Positions 34,680-43,386 of a stretch of DNA of 64,000 nt are shown here, piece after piece (positions within the stretch are counted from its first letter, which is position 1; each line of letters opens with the position of its first letter). Origin of the DNA: an uncultured Proteiniphilum sp. (GTDB lineage: Bacteria; Bacteroidota; Bacteroidia; Bacteroidales; Dysgonomonadaceae). The stretch spans positions 62,001-126,000 of the forward strand of contig CAKMJT010000005.1 of assembly GCA_927407015.1 (NCBI GenBank). Reading direction: 5' to 3'. The position numbers and the translations under genes were made by a program. The notes beneath the pieces are model-generated. The model saw only the letters and a program-made list of their open reading frames with translations, was not told the origin of the DNA and searched no databases.

Positions 34680-36258
34680 TGCAATCAAGGTTAGTGAAGT
34701 GTCAGAGGTGTTACGGATGCAGCTGGAAGGGATTGATACCAACGTTAAATTTGACGAGACAGGTGTCGTCATCCGTGTGAGCGACGGCGTTGTCCGCATT
34801 TTCGGCCTCCGCAACGCCGAATCGAACGAACTGCTTGAGTTCGACAACGGCATGCAGGCCATCGTGATGAACCTGGAGGAGGATAACGTGGGAGCCATCC
34901 TGTTGGGTACTTCCAGCGATGTCAAGGAAGGTTTCACCGTAAAGCGGACAGGTCGCATGGCCTCCATTTTTGTGGGAGAAGGTATGCTGGGACGTGTCAT
35001 CACGCCCGTGGGTGATCCGATTGACGGGAAGGGACCCATCAAGGGGGAGAAGCTGGAGATGCCGCTGGAGCGCAAAGCGCCGGGTGTCGTTTTTCGTCAG
35101 CCCGTAAACACCCCTTTGCAGACAGGCCTTAAAGCAGTGGATGCCATGATCCCCATCGGCCGCGGTCAGCGTGAGCTGATAATCGGGGACCGGCAGACTG
35201 GCAAGTCAAGCATTGCCATCACTACCATCCTCAACCAAAGGAAAAATTTCGAGAACGGAGATCCGGTGTATTGTATCTATGTAGCCGTGGGACAGAAAGG
35301 GTCATCCGTTGCATCCATCGTGAAAACACTCACCGATTTCGGAGCGATGGATTATACCATCGTGATATCCGCCAATGGCTCCGATTCGGCCGCTATGCGA
35401 TATATTGCACCGTTTGCCGGCGCTGCCATCGGCGAATATTTCCGTGACACGGGAAGAAATGCACTCGTGGTTTATGATGATCTGTCGAAGCAGGCTGTAG
35501 CCTACCGTGAGGTATCACTGATACTCCGTCGCCCCTCCGGGCGTGAAGCCTATCCGGGTGATATCTTCTATCTCCATTCCCGGCTGTTGGAACGTGCTGC
35601 AAACATAATCTCACAGGAAGAGGTCGCCACACACATGAACGATCTGCCGGAAAGTCTGAAAGGAAGGGTCAAAGGAGGCGGTTCGCTGACAGCCCTGCCC
35701 ATCATAGAAACACAAGCAGGCGATGTATCGGCCTATATCCCTACTAATGTGATCTCTATTACCGACGGACAGATCTTTCTGGATACCGACCTCTATAATA
35801 AAAACCTGCGTCCTGCCATCAATGTGGGTATCTCTGTCTCGCGTGTGGGTGGAAACGCACAGGTGAAAGCGATGAAGAAGGTGGCGGGTATGCTAAAAAT
35901 TGATCAGGCACAATATCAGGAGCTGGCCGCCTTCACCAAGTTCGGCGGAGATGTGGATGCCGTTACTGCCATGACCATCGACAAAGGACAGAAGAACGAG
36001 CAATTGCTGGTTCAGTCGTCTCACTCGCCGATGAGCGTAGAACATCAGATAGCCGTTCTTTACTGCGGGACCCACGGGCTGTTGAAAGATCTGCCGCTCG
36101 GGAAGGTCCCTGAATTTGAGAAAGCATTCCTTTCTTCGCTGGAGTTAAGCCATCGGGACGATGTCCTGGAGCAGTTGAAAAAAGGAGTCATTGATGACAG
36201 CATAACCAGGATCATCGAAACCGTAGCCGCTGATACGGTACGGCTTCTGAATCAATAA
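34669..36258 (+). CDS. atpA: ATP synthase F1 subunit alpha
   Basis: Non-catalytic nucleotide-binding subunit. Visible features are the Walker A GDRQTGKS (about 170), the conserved PGREAYPGDIFYLHSRLLERAA, SLTALPIIETQAGDVSAYIPTN and the arginine-finger region SVSRVGGNAQVKAMKKVAG. The 529-residue length is slightly above the usual 500-515, the difference being near the N-terminus and in the C-terminal helices. It starts within the last 11 bp of atpH and is followed by atpG after 4 bp. Confidence 0.98.
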   Translation: MSDSAIKVSEVSEVLRMQLEGIDTNVKFDETGVVIRVSDGVVRIFGLRNAESNELLEFDNGMQAIVMNLEEDNVGAILLGTSSDVKEGFTVKRTGRMASIFVGEGMLGRVITPVGDPIDGKGPIKGEKLEMPLERKAPGVVFRQPVNTPLQTGLKAVDAMIPIGRGQRELIIGDRQTGKSSIAITTILNQRKNFENGDPVYCIYVAVGQKGSSVASIVKTLTDFGAMDYTIVISANGSDSAAMRYIAPFAGAAIGEYFRDTGRNALVVYDDLSKQAVAYREVSLILRRPSGREAYPGDIFYLHSRLLERAANIISQEEVATHMNDLPESLKGRVKGGGSLTALPIIETQAGDVSAYIPTNVISITDGQIFLDTDLYNKNLRPAINVGISVSRVGGNAQVKAMKKVAGMLKIDQAQYQELAAFTKFGGDVDAVTAMTIDKGQKNEQLLVQSSHSPMSVEHQIAVLYCGTHGLLKDLPLGKVPEFEKAFLSSLELSHRDDVLEQLKKGVIDDSITRIIETVAADTVRLLNQ

Positions 36259-36262
36259 GCAG

Positions 36263-37123
36263 ATGGCATTACTTAAGGAATTAAAAAGCAGAATCCAGTC
36301 GATACGATCCACCCAAAAGATCACCTCGGCCATGATGATGGTCTCTTCAGCCAAACTGCGGAAGACACAGGACATCATTCAGAACCTCTATCCCTATGAG
36401 CAGAAGTTAAGTCAACTGCTGCACCTTTTCCTGAGTGAGGAGCGTGAGTTTGTCTCACCCTTCACAGAACAGCGAGCCGTTCAGCGTGTTGCCATCATTG
36501 CTTTTTCCTCCAACACGAGCCTTGCCGGTAGATTCAACCATAATATAGCCCAAAAACTGGGAGAAGTGGTGAAGAGCTACCGCTCGCTCGGGAACGATCA
36601 TGTCCTTGTCTGGCCCATCGGGGAGAAAGTGTCGAAAGCCGCCCTCGATATGGGACTGGAGATACAGGGAAACTACGATGACATCAGCGCAAAACCGACC
36701 TATGAGGCCATGCAGCATATTGCAGGTGAAATGATGGACCTGTTTCTCAAAGGGACAATTGACCGTGTCGAGCTCATCTATCATCATTTCCGGAATAAGA
36801 GCTCACAAGTCGTGATGCACGAAACATTCCTGCCCATAGAGCTAAAGGTGGATAAACCGACGGAAACAGCACTCGATTATATTGTGGAACCCGATACGGA
36901 GACCATCCTGAGCCTGCTAATACCGAAAACGCTCAAATTAAAACTGTTTACCGCGCATGTCGATTCCGTGACGTCGGAACATGCCGCCCGCATGATGGCC
37001 ATGCAGATAGCCACCGATAATGCCGATGACCTGATAAAAGACCTGACGCTGGAGTTCAATAAAATACGCCAGCAGTCCATCACCAGTGAACTGCTTGATA
37101 TCGCGGGAGGTTCTTACAGTTAA
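36263..37123 (+). CDS. atpG: ATP synthase F1 subunit gamma
   Basis: Central rotor shaft, 286 residues. The N-terminal helix LKELKSRIQSIRSTQKITSAM and the C-terminal helix SEHAARMMAMQIATDNADDLI with LTLEFNKIRQQSITSELLDI are the conserved coiled-coil halves; the middle Rossmann-like domain is more divergent. It is the last gene of the operon. The convergent engB gene begins to overlap the 3' flank only 8 bp later and no terminator hairpin is evident. Confidence 0.97.
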   Translation: MALLKELKSRIQSIRSTQKITSAMMMVSSAKLRKTQDIIQNLYPYEQKLSQLLHLFLSEEREFVSPFTEQRAVQRVAIIAFSSNTSLAGRFNHNIAQKLGEVVKSYRSLGNDHVLVWPIGEKVSKAALDMGLEIQGNYDDISAKPTYEAMQHIAGEMMDLFLKGTIDRVELIYHHFRNKSSQVVMHETFLPIELKVDKPTETALDYIVEPDTETILSLLIPKTLKLKLFTAHVDSVTSEHAARMMAMQIATDNADDLIKDLTLEFNKIRQQSITSELLDIAGGSYS

Positions 37124-37131
37124 GGGGCGGT

Positions 37132-37734
37132 TTACCCGTGCAGCGTTTTATTGATTTCCTGGATATAATCGAGCAGTTCATCCCTGCCCTGTCCTTTTTC
37201 TGCCGACGTAACGAACAGGGGTGGCAGTTCCTCCCAGCTCTCCAGCAGCTTCTCCTGATAGGCATTTACATTGGTGTTCAAACGACCGCCAGCCAGCTTG
37301 TCACCCTTCGTGAAGACGATGGCAAAAGGAACGCCCTGCTCACCCAGCCATTCCATAAATTCAAGGTCGATCTTCTGCGGTTCGTGACGTGAATCCACCA
37401 GCACGAACAGGTTGGTCATCGCTTCCCGTTCCAGGATGTAATCATCAATCATCACCCGGATCTTGTCCCGGCCCTCTTTCCCTCTGCGTGCGTAACCGTA
37501 TCCGGGCAAATCCACCAGATACCACTCATTGTTGATCAGAAAATGATTGATCAGCATCGTTTTCCCCGGAGTGGAAGAGGTCAGTGCCAGTCCCTTTCGG
37601 TTGGTGAGCATATTGATCAGCGATGACTTACCCACATTGGAACGGCCGATAAAGGCATATTCCGGCTTTCCGTCCTTCGGACACAAGCGGTAATCAGTAT
37701 TGCTGATGATGAACTCGGCTGATTGAATAATCAT
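37132..37734 (-). CDS. engB: Ribosome biogenesis GTPase EngB (YsxC/YihA)
   Basis: Small essential GTPase for 50S assembly. G1 [11 protein letters not shown]2/G3 region STPGKT and [11 protein letters not shown]4 TKGDKL and G5 SAEKG are all intact in 200 residues. It lies 3 bp downstream of the symporter gene on the same strand, so the two share a transcript starting at the promoter near 39440. It converges on atpG. Confidence 0.97.
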   Translation of the reverse strand: MIIQSAEFIISNTDYRLCPKDGKPEYAFIGRSNVGKSSLINMLTNRKGLALTSSTPGKTMLINHFLINNEWYLVDLPGYGYARRGKEGRDKIRVMIDDYILEREAMTNLFVLVDSRHEPQKIDLEFMEWLGEQGVPFAIVFTKGDKLAGGRLNTNVNAYQEKLLESWEELPPLFVTSAEKGQGRDELLDYIQEINKTLHG

Positions 37735-37737
37735 AGG

Positions 37738-39210
37738 TTATATTGTTTTAGTTTTTGTTCTTATTGTGATCAGCCAGAGCCCTGATCCGGTGATCAGTCC
37801 GTTCATCAGCAACAGCTCATAACCGACCTGATAGCCAAGCAGCTGTTTCATCCCGATCTCAATGACAAAACAGAGCAGGGGTGCAGCAATGGCTACAAGG
37901 GGAACATACCTGTCAGCGGGCTTCACCCTGGAGTAGAGTCCGAAAACATACAGGCCGAGCAGAGGTCCGTAGGTGTAGGATGCCAGCTTGTAGATGGCAT
38001 TGATGATGCTGTCTGAACCGATCGCCTCGATCAGCAGGATAATCAAAACAAATACCATACTGATGGCAATATGTACCCATCGCCGTGTTTTAATATCCCT
38101 GCTTTCCTGTTCCTTCGACTGTACAACGAGCTTCATATGGAGGATATCCACACAGAAAGAGGTGGTGAGCGCCGTGAGTGCCGAGTCAGCACTCGAGAAG
38201 GCAGCTGCTACAATCCCCACTACAAAGATACCCAGGACGGCAGAGCCCAGGTAACTACTGGCGATCATCGGCAAGATCTGATCAGATACGCCGGGCAGGG
38301 TAATGCCATTCTGTTCTGCAAAAACAAGCAGAAGAACACCCAGGCAGAGAAAGAGAAAGTTGATCGGGGCAAAGGCGAACCCGTAGGAGACCACGTTTTT
38401 TTGTGCATCTTTCAGCGTTCGGATCGTCAGGTTTTTCTGCATCTGGTCCTGATCGAGGCCGGTCATCACGATCGTGATGAACATGCCGCTGAAAAACTGT
38501 TTGAAGAAATTTTGCTTACTGTGCCAGTCATCAAAAACGAAAATACGGGAGTGACTGCTCTCCCTGATCGTCCTGGTCACCTCTGAAAGGTTCATTCCCA
38601 TTTTCGAGGAGACCTGCCAGACGATCAACACGAGAGCCGTAATAAAAAGAAGGGTCTGCAGCCAGTCGGTCCAGATAATCGTTTTTATACCGCTTTGATG
38701 GCTGTAGAGCCAGATGACCAGTATGATACCCACCACCGTCACCACAAAGGGGATACCCCAGGCATCAAACACCAGCGATTGCAGGATAAAAGCCACCAGA
38801 TAGAGTCTGGCAGCTGCCCCCACGATCTTCGAAAGCAAGAAAAACCAGGCTCCCGTCTTGTAGGATCGGGGGCCATAGCGTTGCTCCAGATAGCCGTAAA
38901 TCGTGGTCAGATTCAACCGGTAATAGAGGGGCAGCAAGATGTAGGCGATGACCAGGTAGCCGAAAAAGAAACCAAACACCATCTGCATATAGGTCATATC
39001 CAGATTGCGCACCATGCCGGGAACAGATACGAAGGTGACACCCGAGATGGATGTACCGATCATGGCGATAGCCACCACGAACCATCTCGATGATTTATTG
39101 GCACGGAAGAAAGCATCATTCCCCGCCCCTTTACGGCTCGTGAGCCAGGAAATAAGCATCAATACGCCGAGATACACGACAATCACAATTAAAACAAAGG
39201 TAGGTTTCAT
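37738..39210 (-). CDS. Sodium:solute symporter (SSS family)
   Basis: A 490-residue transporter with about 13 membrane helices. The family signature is visible in SISGVTFVSVPG (helix 1 sodium-site region), YLEQRYGPRSYKTGAWFFLLSKIVGA, and GIVAAAFSSADSALTALTTSFCVDIL. It is related to bacterial sialic acid/sugar/inositol symporters, but the substrate cannot be read. Its ATG overlaps the stop of a 68-residue gene (ATGA), and engB follows 3 bp downstream, so it is the middle gene of an operon. Given the neighbourhood, sugars or uronates are possible, but nothing proves it. Confidence 0.92.
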   Translation of the reverse strand: MKPTFVLIVIVVYLGVLMLISWLTSRKGAGNDAFFRANKSSRWFVVAIAMIGTSISGVTFVSVPGMVRNLDMTYMQMVFGFFFGYLVIAYILLPLYYRLNLTTIYGYLEQRYGPRSYKTGAWFFLLSKIVGAAARLYLVAFILQSLVFDAWGIPFVVTVVGIILVIWLYSHQSGIKTIIWTDWLQTLLFITALVLIVWQVSSKMGMNLSEVTRTIRESSHSRIFVFDDWHSKQNFFKQFFSGMFITIVMTGLDQDQMQKNLTIRTLKDAQKNVVSYGFAFAPINFLFLCLGVLLLVFAEQNGITLPGVSDQILPMIASSYLGSAVLGIFVVGIVAAAFSSADSALTALTTSFCVDILHMKLVVQSKEQESRDIKTRRWVHIAISMVFVLIILLIEAIGSDSIINAIYKLASYTYGPLLGLYVFGLYSRVKPADRYVPLVAIAAPLLCFVIEIGMKQLLGYQVGYELLLMNGLITGSGLWLITIRTKTKTI

Positions 39211-39413
39211 AGGCGACTCAGATTCAGGAGAAAGTTTGTTAACCGGATCATGGCGCCGGTATTCAGGGAATAGTGGTTCGTCACACCAAACCCATCCGGT
39301 ACCAAGACCAGTGGCACACCTGCAGGTGAAGATTGATCGCTGCAGAAATCGGTATCAATAATGTCCCGGAGAGTTCCATCCATATCAAAAGTTAAACTAT
39401 AGGAGATCAGCAT
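39207..39413 (-). CDS. Small 68-residue protein coupled to the symporter
   Basis: Not recognised. The frame can be read from 39467, but a complete promoter lies at 39437-39468, so the first usable Met is at 39413 and the product is 68 residues beginning MLISYSLTFDMDGTLRD. It is moderately hydrophobic and without a membrane helix. Its stop overlaps the symporter start by 4 bp (ATGA), which implies translational coupling. It may be a short regulatory partner or leader of the symporter; it could also be a remnant of a longer enzyme. Confidence 0.5.
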   Translation of the reverse strand: MLISYSLTFDMDGTLRDIIDTDFCSDQSSPAGVPLVLVPDGFGVTNHYSLNTGAMIRLTNFLLNLSRL

Positions 39414-39436
39414 GGGCTCAACATTCTTTTTGTGTG

Positions 39437-39468
39437 CAAAAGTAAGCAACAAAGCACGAAAGGGCAAA
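39437..39468 (-). promoter_or_regulatory. Promoter of small protein-symporter-engB operon
   Basis: On the minus strand TTTG (39468-39465), a 20-bp spacer and TACTTTTG (39444-39437) match the Bacteroidetes consensus exactly. Transcription should start near 39430, about 17 nt before the ATG at 39413. This is the best promoter in the window. Confidence 0.85.
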
Positions 39469-39525
39469 TAAAAAGGGTTAAAACAAAAATGAGTTTCCGA
39501 ACGTTGTAGATAAAACAGCTGTCAT

Positions 39526-40476
39526 ATGAAAAAAGAGAAAGTGTGCCTTATCATTAACCCTGTATCGGGTACTGAATCCAAGAAAAACATCCCCGAGGAG
39601 GTGGCTGCCGCTTTTGACCAGAAAAAATATGAAGTCGTCATCCGCATCACCGGTTATCCCGACCATGCTACGGAGATAGCCAGTGAAGCGGTAAAGAACA
39701 AATTCAGTTATGTACTGACAGCCGGTGGCGATGGCACGGTGAACGAGGTAGCCAAAGTGCTGGTTCACAGCGACACGACACTCGGCATTATCCCTTTCGG
39801 ATCAGGCAACGGGCTGGCCAGGGAGCTGGGCATTCCGATGGATTCGGAAAAAGCCATCGAGATCATCCTTAAAGGCAACCGTCGCACCATCGATTACGGG
39901 GTGGCCAACGAACATATCTTCTTTTGCACCTGCGGTTTTGGCTTCGACGCATTCATCAGTGACCGATTTGCCGAGGAGAAAAAAAGGGGTCCGCTGGGCT
40001 ACGTCCGCAACATATTGGAGAGCGCTGTCGATTTCAAATCGGAAGAATATGAACTAACCTACGATGTGGGAACCATCACGGAGCGGGCTTTCGTGCTCAC
40101 CTGTGCCAACGCCTCACAATATGGCAACGAAGCGTATATCGCTCCGGGTGCGAGCATGGATGATGGCAAGATGAATGTCTCCCTGCTGAAGCCACTCCAT
40201 GCGTTTGAAATTCCCCAGACCACGCTGCAGCTGTTCACGAAGAATATTGACAAGAACAGTAAAATGACCACACTCATCACCCAAAAGCTGACCATCAGAC
40301 GTACCCGTGCGGGGATGATGCATGTAGACGGTGAACCAGTGGAAACAGAGAAAGAGATCGATGTAAAGATTGTCCCCAGGGGGCTCAGGGTTTTTGCTCC
40401 CTCTCACGTTGAAATGAAGAAGAAAAAAGAAAATGAGAATATTTTCAGTTCACTTACCCGTTGGCTGAGTGAATGA
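39526..40476 (+). CDS. Diacylglycerol kinase-family lipid kinase
   Basis: A cytosolic 316-residue DAGK/YegS-like kinase that phosphorylates a lipid hydroxyl with ATP. The N-terminal catalytic domain has VCLIINPVSGTESKK, the nucleotide-binding AGGDGTVNEVA, and IPFGSGNGLARELGIP; the C-terminal beta domain includes CGFGFDAFISDRF and MMHVDGEPVE. In Bacteroidetes such kinases often act on sphingoid or diacylglycerol lipids; the substrate here is unknown. It is divergent from the symporter operon and convergent with ovoA (5 bp between stops). Confidence 0.92.
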   Translation: MKKEKVCLIINPVSGTESKKNIPEEVAAAFDQKKYEVVIRITGYPDHATEIASEAVKNKFSYVLTAGGDGTVNEVAKVLVHSDTTLGIIPFGSGNGLARELGIPMDSEKAIEIILKGNRRTIDYGVANEHIFFCTCGFGFDAFISDRFAEEKKRGPLGYVRNILESAVDFKSEEYELTYDVGTITERAFVLTCANASQYGNEAYIAPGASMDDGKMNVSLLKPLHAFEIPQTTLQLFTKNIDKNSKMTTLITQKLTIRRTRAGMMHVDGEPVETEKEIDVKIVPRGLRVFAPSHVEMKKKKENENIFSSLTRWLSE

Positions 40477-40481
40477 AATCA

Positions 40482-42590
40482 TCAATCTCTCTTTTTCCAG
40501 ACTGTCAATTCATTCTTACGTAGTTCGAAAATACGGGAGGATTTTTTCAGAGACAGGGGAATCACCTGCGGTTCGCGCTGCAGATCGAAGTGTGTCGCCA
40601 GTGTTTCTTTTATTCCGTCGAGAGAGGTCACCGGCTCGCCGTCTTTCTTGAAGCCCCCGGGCCACTTATTGCGCGGCGTTTTTCCCGCATCCCAATCGTA
40701 AGCAGACACCAGCATCAGGATTCCCTTACTGTTGAGTCGCGTGTGTATCTGCGACAGGAACTGCAGCGGGTCACTCAACTCCTCCAGCAGGTTGGCAACA
40801 ATAATCAGATCATACCCCGTGTAACTGGGTTTCAGATTCATTGCATCGGCCTGCATGAATAGGATCCGGCTCTTCGTCTCCGTCAGACCGAAATCCGACA
40901 AAACAATATCGCGATAGAAGATCAGCTCACCTTCATCCTTCATCGTGTAACGCACGTAACTCTGCTCCTGCAGCTTGATGGGGATGCTGATCATGCGTGC
41001 CGTGAAATCGAGAGCGGTCACATCGGCGTACTTCCTCGCCAGCTCAAAGGCCAGTCGCCCCGTATCGGCGTTCAGATCCAGTATGCGGGCATCAGTGTTT
41101 TCCCCCAGCAGCTCATCGGCCATTGTTGCCAGCGCAATACTAAAGTTGGGTGCATCCGTATAGGCATCCCCCCAGTTGTTTTCACAGGAAAGGGTCACAT
41201 CGTCTTCGGTCACGTAGTCGGTTTGCTGTATCCACAAAGGCGCATCGGATTCGATATACCGGAAACCGGCATGCTGATAAAAATGACGTCGAAAAGCATA
41301 ACGCGCGTGCAGCGTAGCCTCATTTCCTGTAGATATCCATGAACCACCCTTGATGAGGTTGTGCTTTCCATCGAAGGTGGGGGTGGAGAAATCATCGTAC
41401 ATGGGATGTACCCTGAAGCCGGGAAAACCGGTAATGGGTGTCTCCGTCCACTGCCACACGTTACCGACCACATCAAAGAAGCGTCCCTGTGCGAACATAT
41501 CCACCGGGCAGGGTGAGGTGAAATACTCCAGATTGATGTTGCCGGGCGCCTGCTCCCACTCTTTCACATCATTCAGCTGAACATCTTCGTGCAATCGATA
41601 CCACTCAGCCTCCGTGGGCAGCCTGAAATTTCTGCCTGTTTTGACACTCTTCCAGTTGCAGAATGCTTTTGCCTCGAGATAGTTCACCTCCACCGGCCAG
41701 TTCCAGGGCATGGGGATCTCCTCTGCCACCAATCGCAGCCGATAGCCCTCTTCGTCCCTGCGCCAGAACAGCGGCATTTCCGCCTCCTTGTAACGGCGCC
41801 AGTTCCATCCCTCTTCCGTCCAGTAATTCGCTGTGTCATACCCGTGATCATCGATGAACTCCAGGAACTCACCGTTGGAAGTCAGGTATCGGGCAGCCTG
41901 AAAATCGGCTACCTCTTCCTCATAGCTCCCGTATTCGTTATCCCAGCCGTACAGCGGGTGATCAGCTGGTTTACCCAGCTTCATGAGAGCACCCGATACC
42001 GGTAGTAGACCGTTTTCAGGTGTCCCGTCCGTTGTAGGGCAACGCTCCCCGAAGAGGCCCGCTACCACCTCATCGAGCGGTAGCTGACGAATCAGCACTG
42101 ATGATGTCTCAAGGTGGATCCGCTCGTGTTCAATACCCATCATGATAATCCAGAAAGGATGATTCCCGTCGACAGGCAACACCAGCGATGTGTTGTCTAT
42201 CACGTCCAGGATTATCTTTTTGGCATCATCGCGGTAGGAACGTACTTCTGATACCGGTGGCCAGTCGTAATGTTTGTTGTCCAGGTCATCCCAGCTCATC
42301 TCATCCACACCTATGGCAAAAGTCGATTCAAACCGGGAATTGATTCGCTGGTCAATGATCTTTGCCAGTATCAGTTTATTGATGAAGAATACGGCTGTAT
42401 GCCCCAGGTAAAAAAGGATGATGTGCCGCAAGGGATCGCCGCGATGGTAAAACACTTCATCCGATTTCAACTGTTCGTACAACAGCTCGTCAATCGCCCA
42501 TGTTTTCAGGAAATAATCACGGATCTCCAGACGTTTTTCTTCGGGTGATCCCCACCGCAAATCGATTGTTCGTGTCAATAACCCTTTCAT
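40482..42590 (-). CDS. ovoA: 5-histidylcysteine sulfoxide synthase/methyltransferase OvoA
   Basis: The 702-residue protein has the three-part OvoA architecture: an N-terminal DinB-like domain with the iron site HERIHLE (His155, His159, Glu161) and His64 in GHTAVFF, a formylglycine-generating-enzyme-like sulfatase-modifying domain (RLPTEAEWYRLHED, FDVVGNVWQWTETP, LIKGGSW, YAFRRHFYQHAGFRY), and a C-terminal SAM methyltransferase (ILDLNADTGRLAFELARKY, LIIVANLLEEL). The enzyme joins histidine and cysteine using O2 and iron to make the ovothiol precursor, and the C-terminal domain methylates the imidazole. The intermediate C-S lyase (OvoB) is not in the window. A GNAT gene lies 81 bp upstream on the same strand. 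Confidence 0.93.
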   Translation of the reverse strand: MKGLLTRTIDLRWGSPEEKRLEIRDYFLKTWAIDELLYEQLKSDEVFYHRGDPLRHIILFYLGHTAVFFINKLILAKIIDQRINSRFESTFAIGVDEMSWDDLDNKHYDWPPVSEVRSYRDDAKKIILDVIDNTSLVLPVDGNHPFWIIMMGIEHERIHLETSSVLIRQLPLDEVVAGLFGERCPTTDGTPENGLLPVSGALMKLGKPADHPLYGWDNEYGSYEEEVADFQAARYLTSNGEFLEFIDDHGYDTANYWTEEGWNWRRYKEAEMPLFWRRDEEGYRLRLVAEEIPMPWNWPVEVNYLEAKAFCNWKSVKTGRNFRLPTEAEWYRLHEDVQLNDVKEWEQAPGNINLEYFTSPCPVDMFAQGRFFDVVGNVWQWTETPITGFPGFRVHPMYDDFSTPTFDGKHNLIKGGSWISTGNEATLHARYAFRRHFYQHAGFRYIESDAPLWIQQTDYVTEDDVTLSCENNWGDAYTDAPNFSIALATMADELLGENTDARILDLNADTGRLAFELARKYADVTALDFTARMISIPIKLQEQSYVRYTMKDEGELIFYRDIVLSDFGLTETKSRILFMQADAMNLKPSYTGYDLIIVANLLEELSDPLQFLSQIHTRLNSKGILMLVSAYDWDAGKTPRNKWPGGFKKDGEPVTSLDGIKETLATHFDLQREPQVIPLSLKKSSRIFELRKNELTVWKKRD

Positions 42591-42671
42591 GATGATGAAT
42601 TCATTTTATCTTATATGTAGCTCTCTCTAGCGGATAATTGCCCGTGATCGGGCAGTCACTGAAATAGTTTC

Positions 42672-43235
42672 TTACCCCTTTATAGGTGTGCGGGGTTTAT
42701 GCAAATAGATTTTCTTCATCTCAAAGGCTTCATCCGGTGTACGAAGTTTCGTCTGTGAGATGGAATAAAAAGGGACGAATCCCAGTTTTTGATACAACAA
42801 CATTGCGGGTTCGTTCTCCTCCCATGCACGGATAACAGCATGGGCATATATTTTAGGCATTGTTTCCATTTGATGGGTGATCATCATGGATGCAATCCCT
42901 TTTCCCCGTTCATCGGCATGTACCATCACTTCTGCCAGATAGACACAATTCTTCACCGGTATATCGGGGAAATCGCCTGCCGGAAACTCACTGTCGTATG
43001 ACAATGGCTGGCAGAGCAGCACCCCCGCTAACCGATCACCGATAAAGGCCATCTTTCCAAATCCTCTGCGCACCAGTTCATCGATAGTGCTCTCAGCTAC
43101 TTCCCGCTCTATATACTGTGCATATTCACCGGTTGTGAAAGCATGCAGATACAAATCGATGATCTTACCCCTGAATTTGGGATAGTTATATTCATCCAAC
43201 CCAAAAATGCGAATTGATTCCTGATTACTTTTCAT
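42672..43235 (-). CDS. GNAT-family N-acetyltransferase
   Basis: A 187-residue acetyltransferase with the acetyl-CoA-binding loop ADERGKGIASMM (about residue 112-123) following the beta4 strand VYLAEVMVH, and the late ENEPAMLLYQKLGFVPFY motif. The substrate is unknown; it is not obviously a ribosomal-protein or aminoglycoside type. It is upstream of ovoA on the same strand with an 81-bp gap and may or may not share its transcript. Confidence 0.88.
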   Translation of the reverse strand: MKSNQESIRIFGLDEYNYPKFRGKIIDLYLHAFTTGEYAQYIEREVAESTIDELVRRGFGKMAFIGDRLAGVLLCQPLSYDSEFPAGDFPDIPVKNCVYLAEVMVHADERGKGIASMMITHQMETMPKIYAHAVIRAWEENEPAMLLYQKLGFVPFYSISQTKLRTPDEAFEMKKIYLHKPRTPIKG

Positions 43236-43386
43236 ATTAATAGATGAACAAATAATTTTTCGGGATGTTCAATTAAATACAAATACATTTTTTAATATAG
43301 CAGGCGTCTTGAACCCGCCTTCACTTCATGTTCACTTAAAGTTATGGATAGCGGGTTTCATCAACTTTACAAAGCAATTGAAAAAT

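Noticed and set aside
38071-39093. Plus-strand frames in the symporter region
   Set aside because: Low-complexity His/Asp/Gln-rich translations opposite a conserved transporter.
42639-42654. TGCCCG-tgat-CGGGCA hairpin between GNAT and ovoA
   Set aside because: A 6-bp stem without a T tract; too weak to call a terminator or regulatory site.
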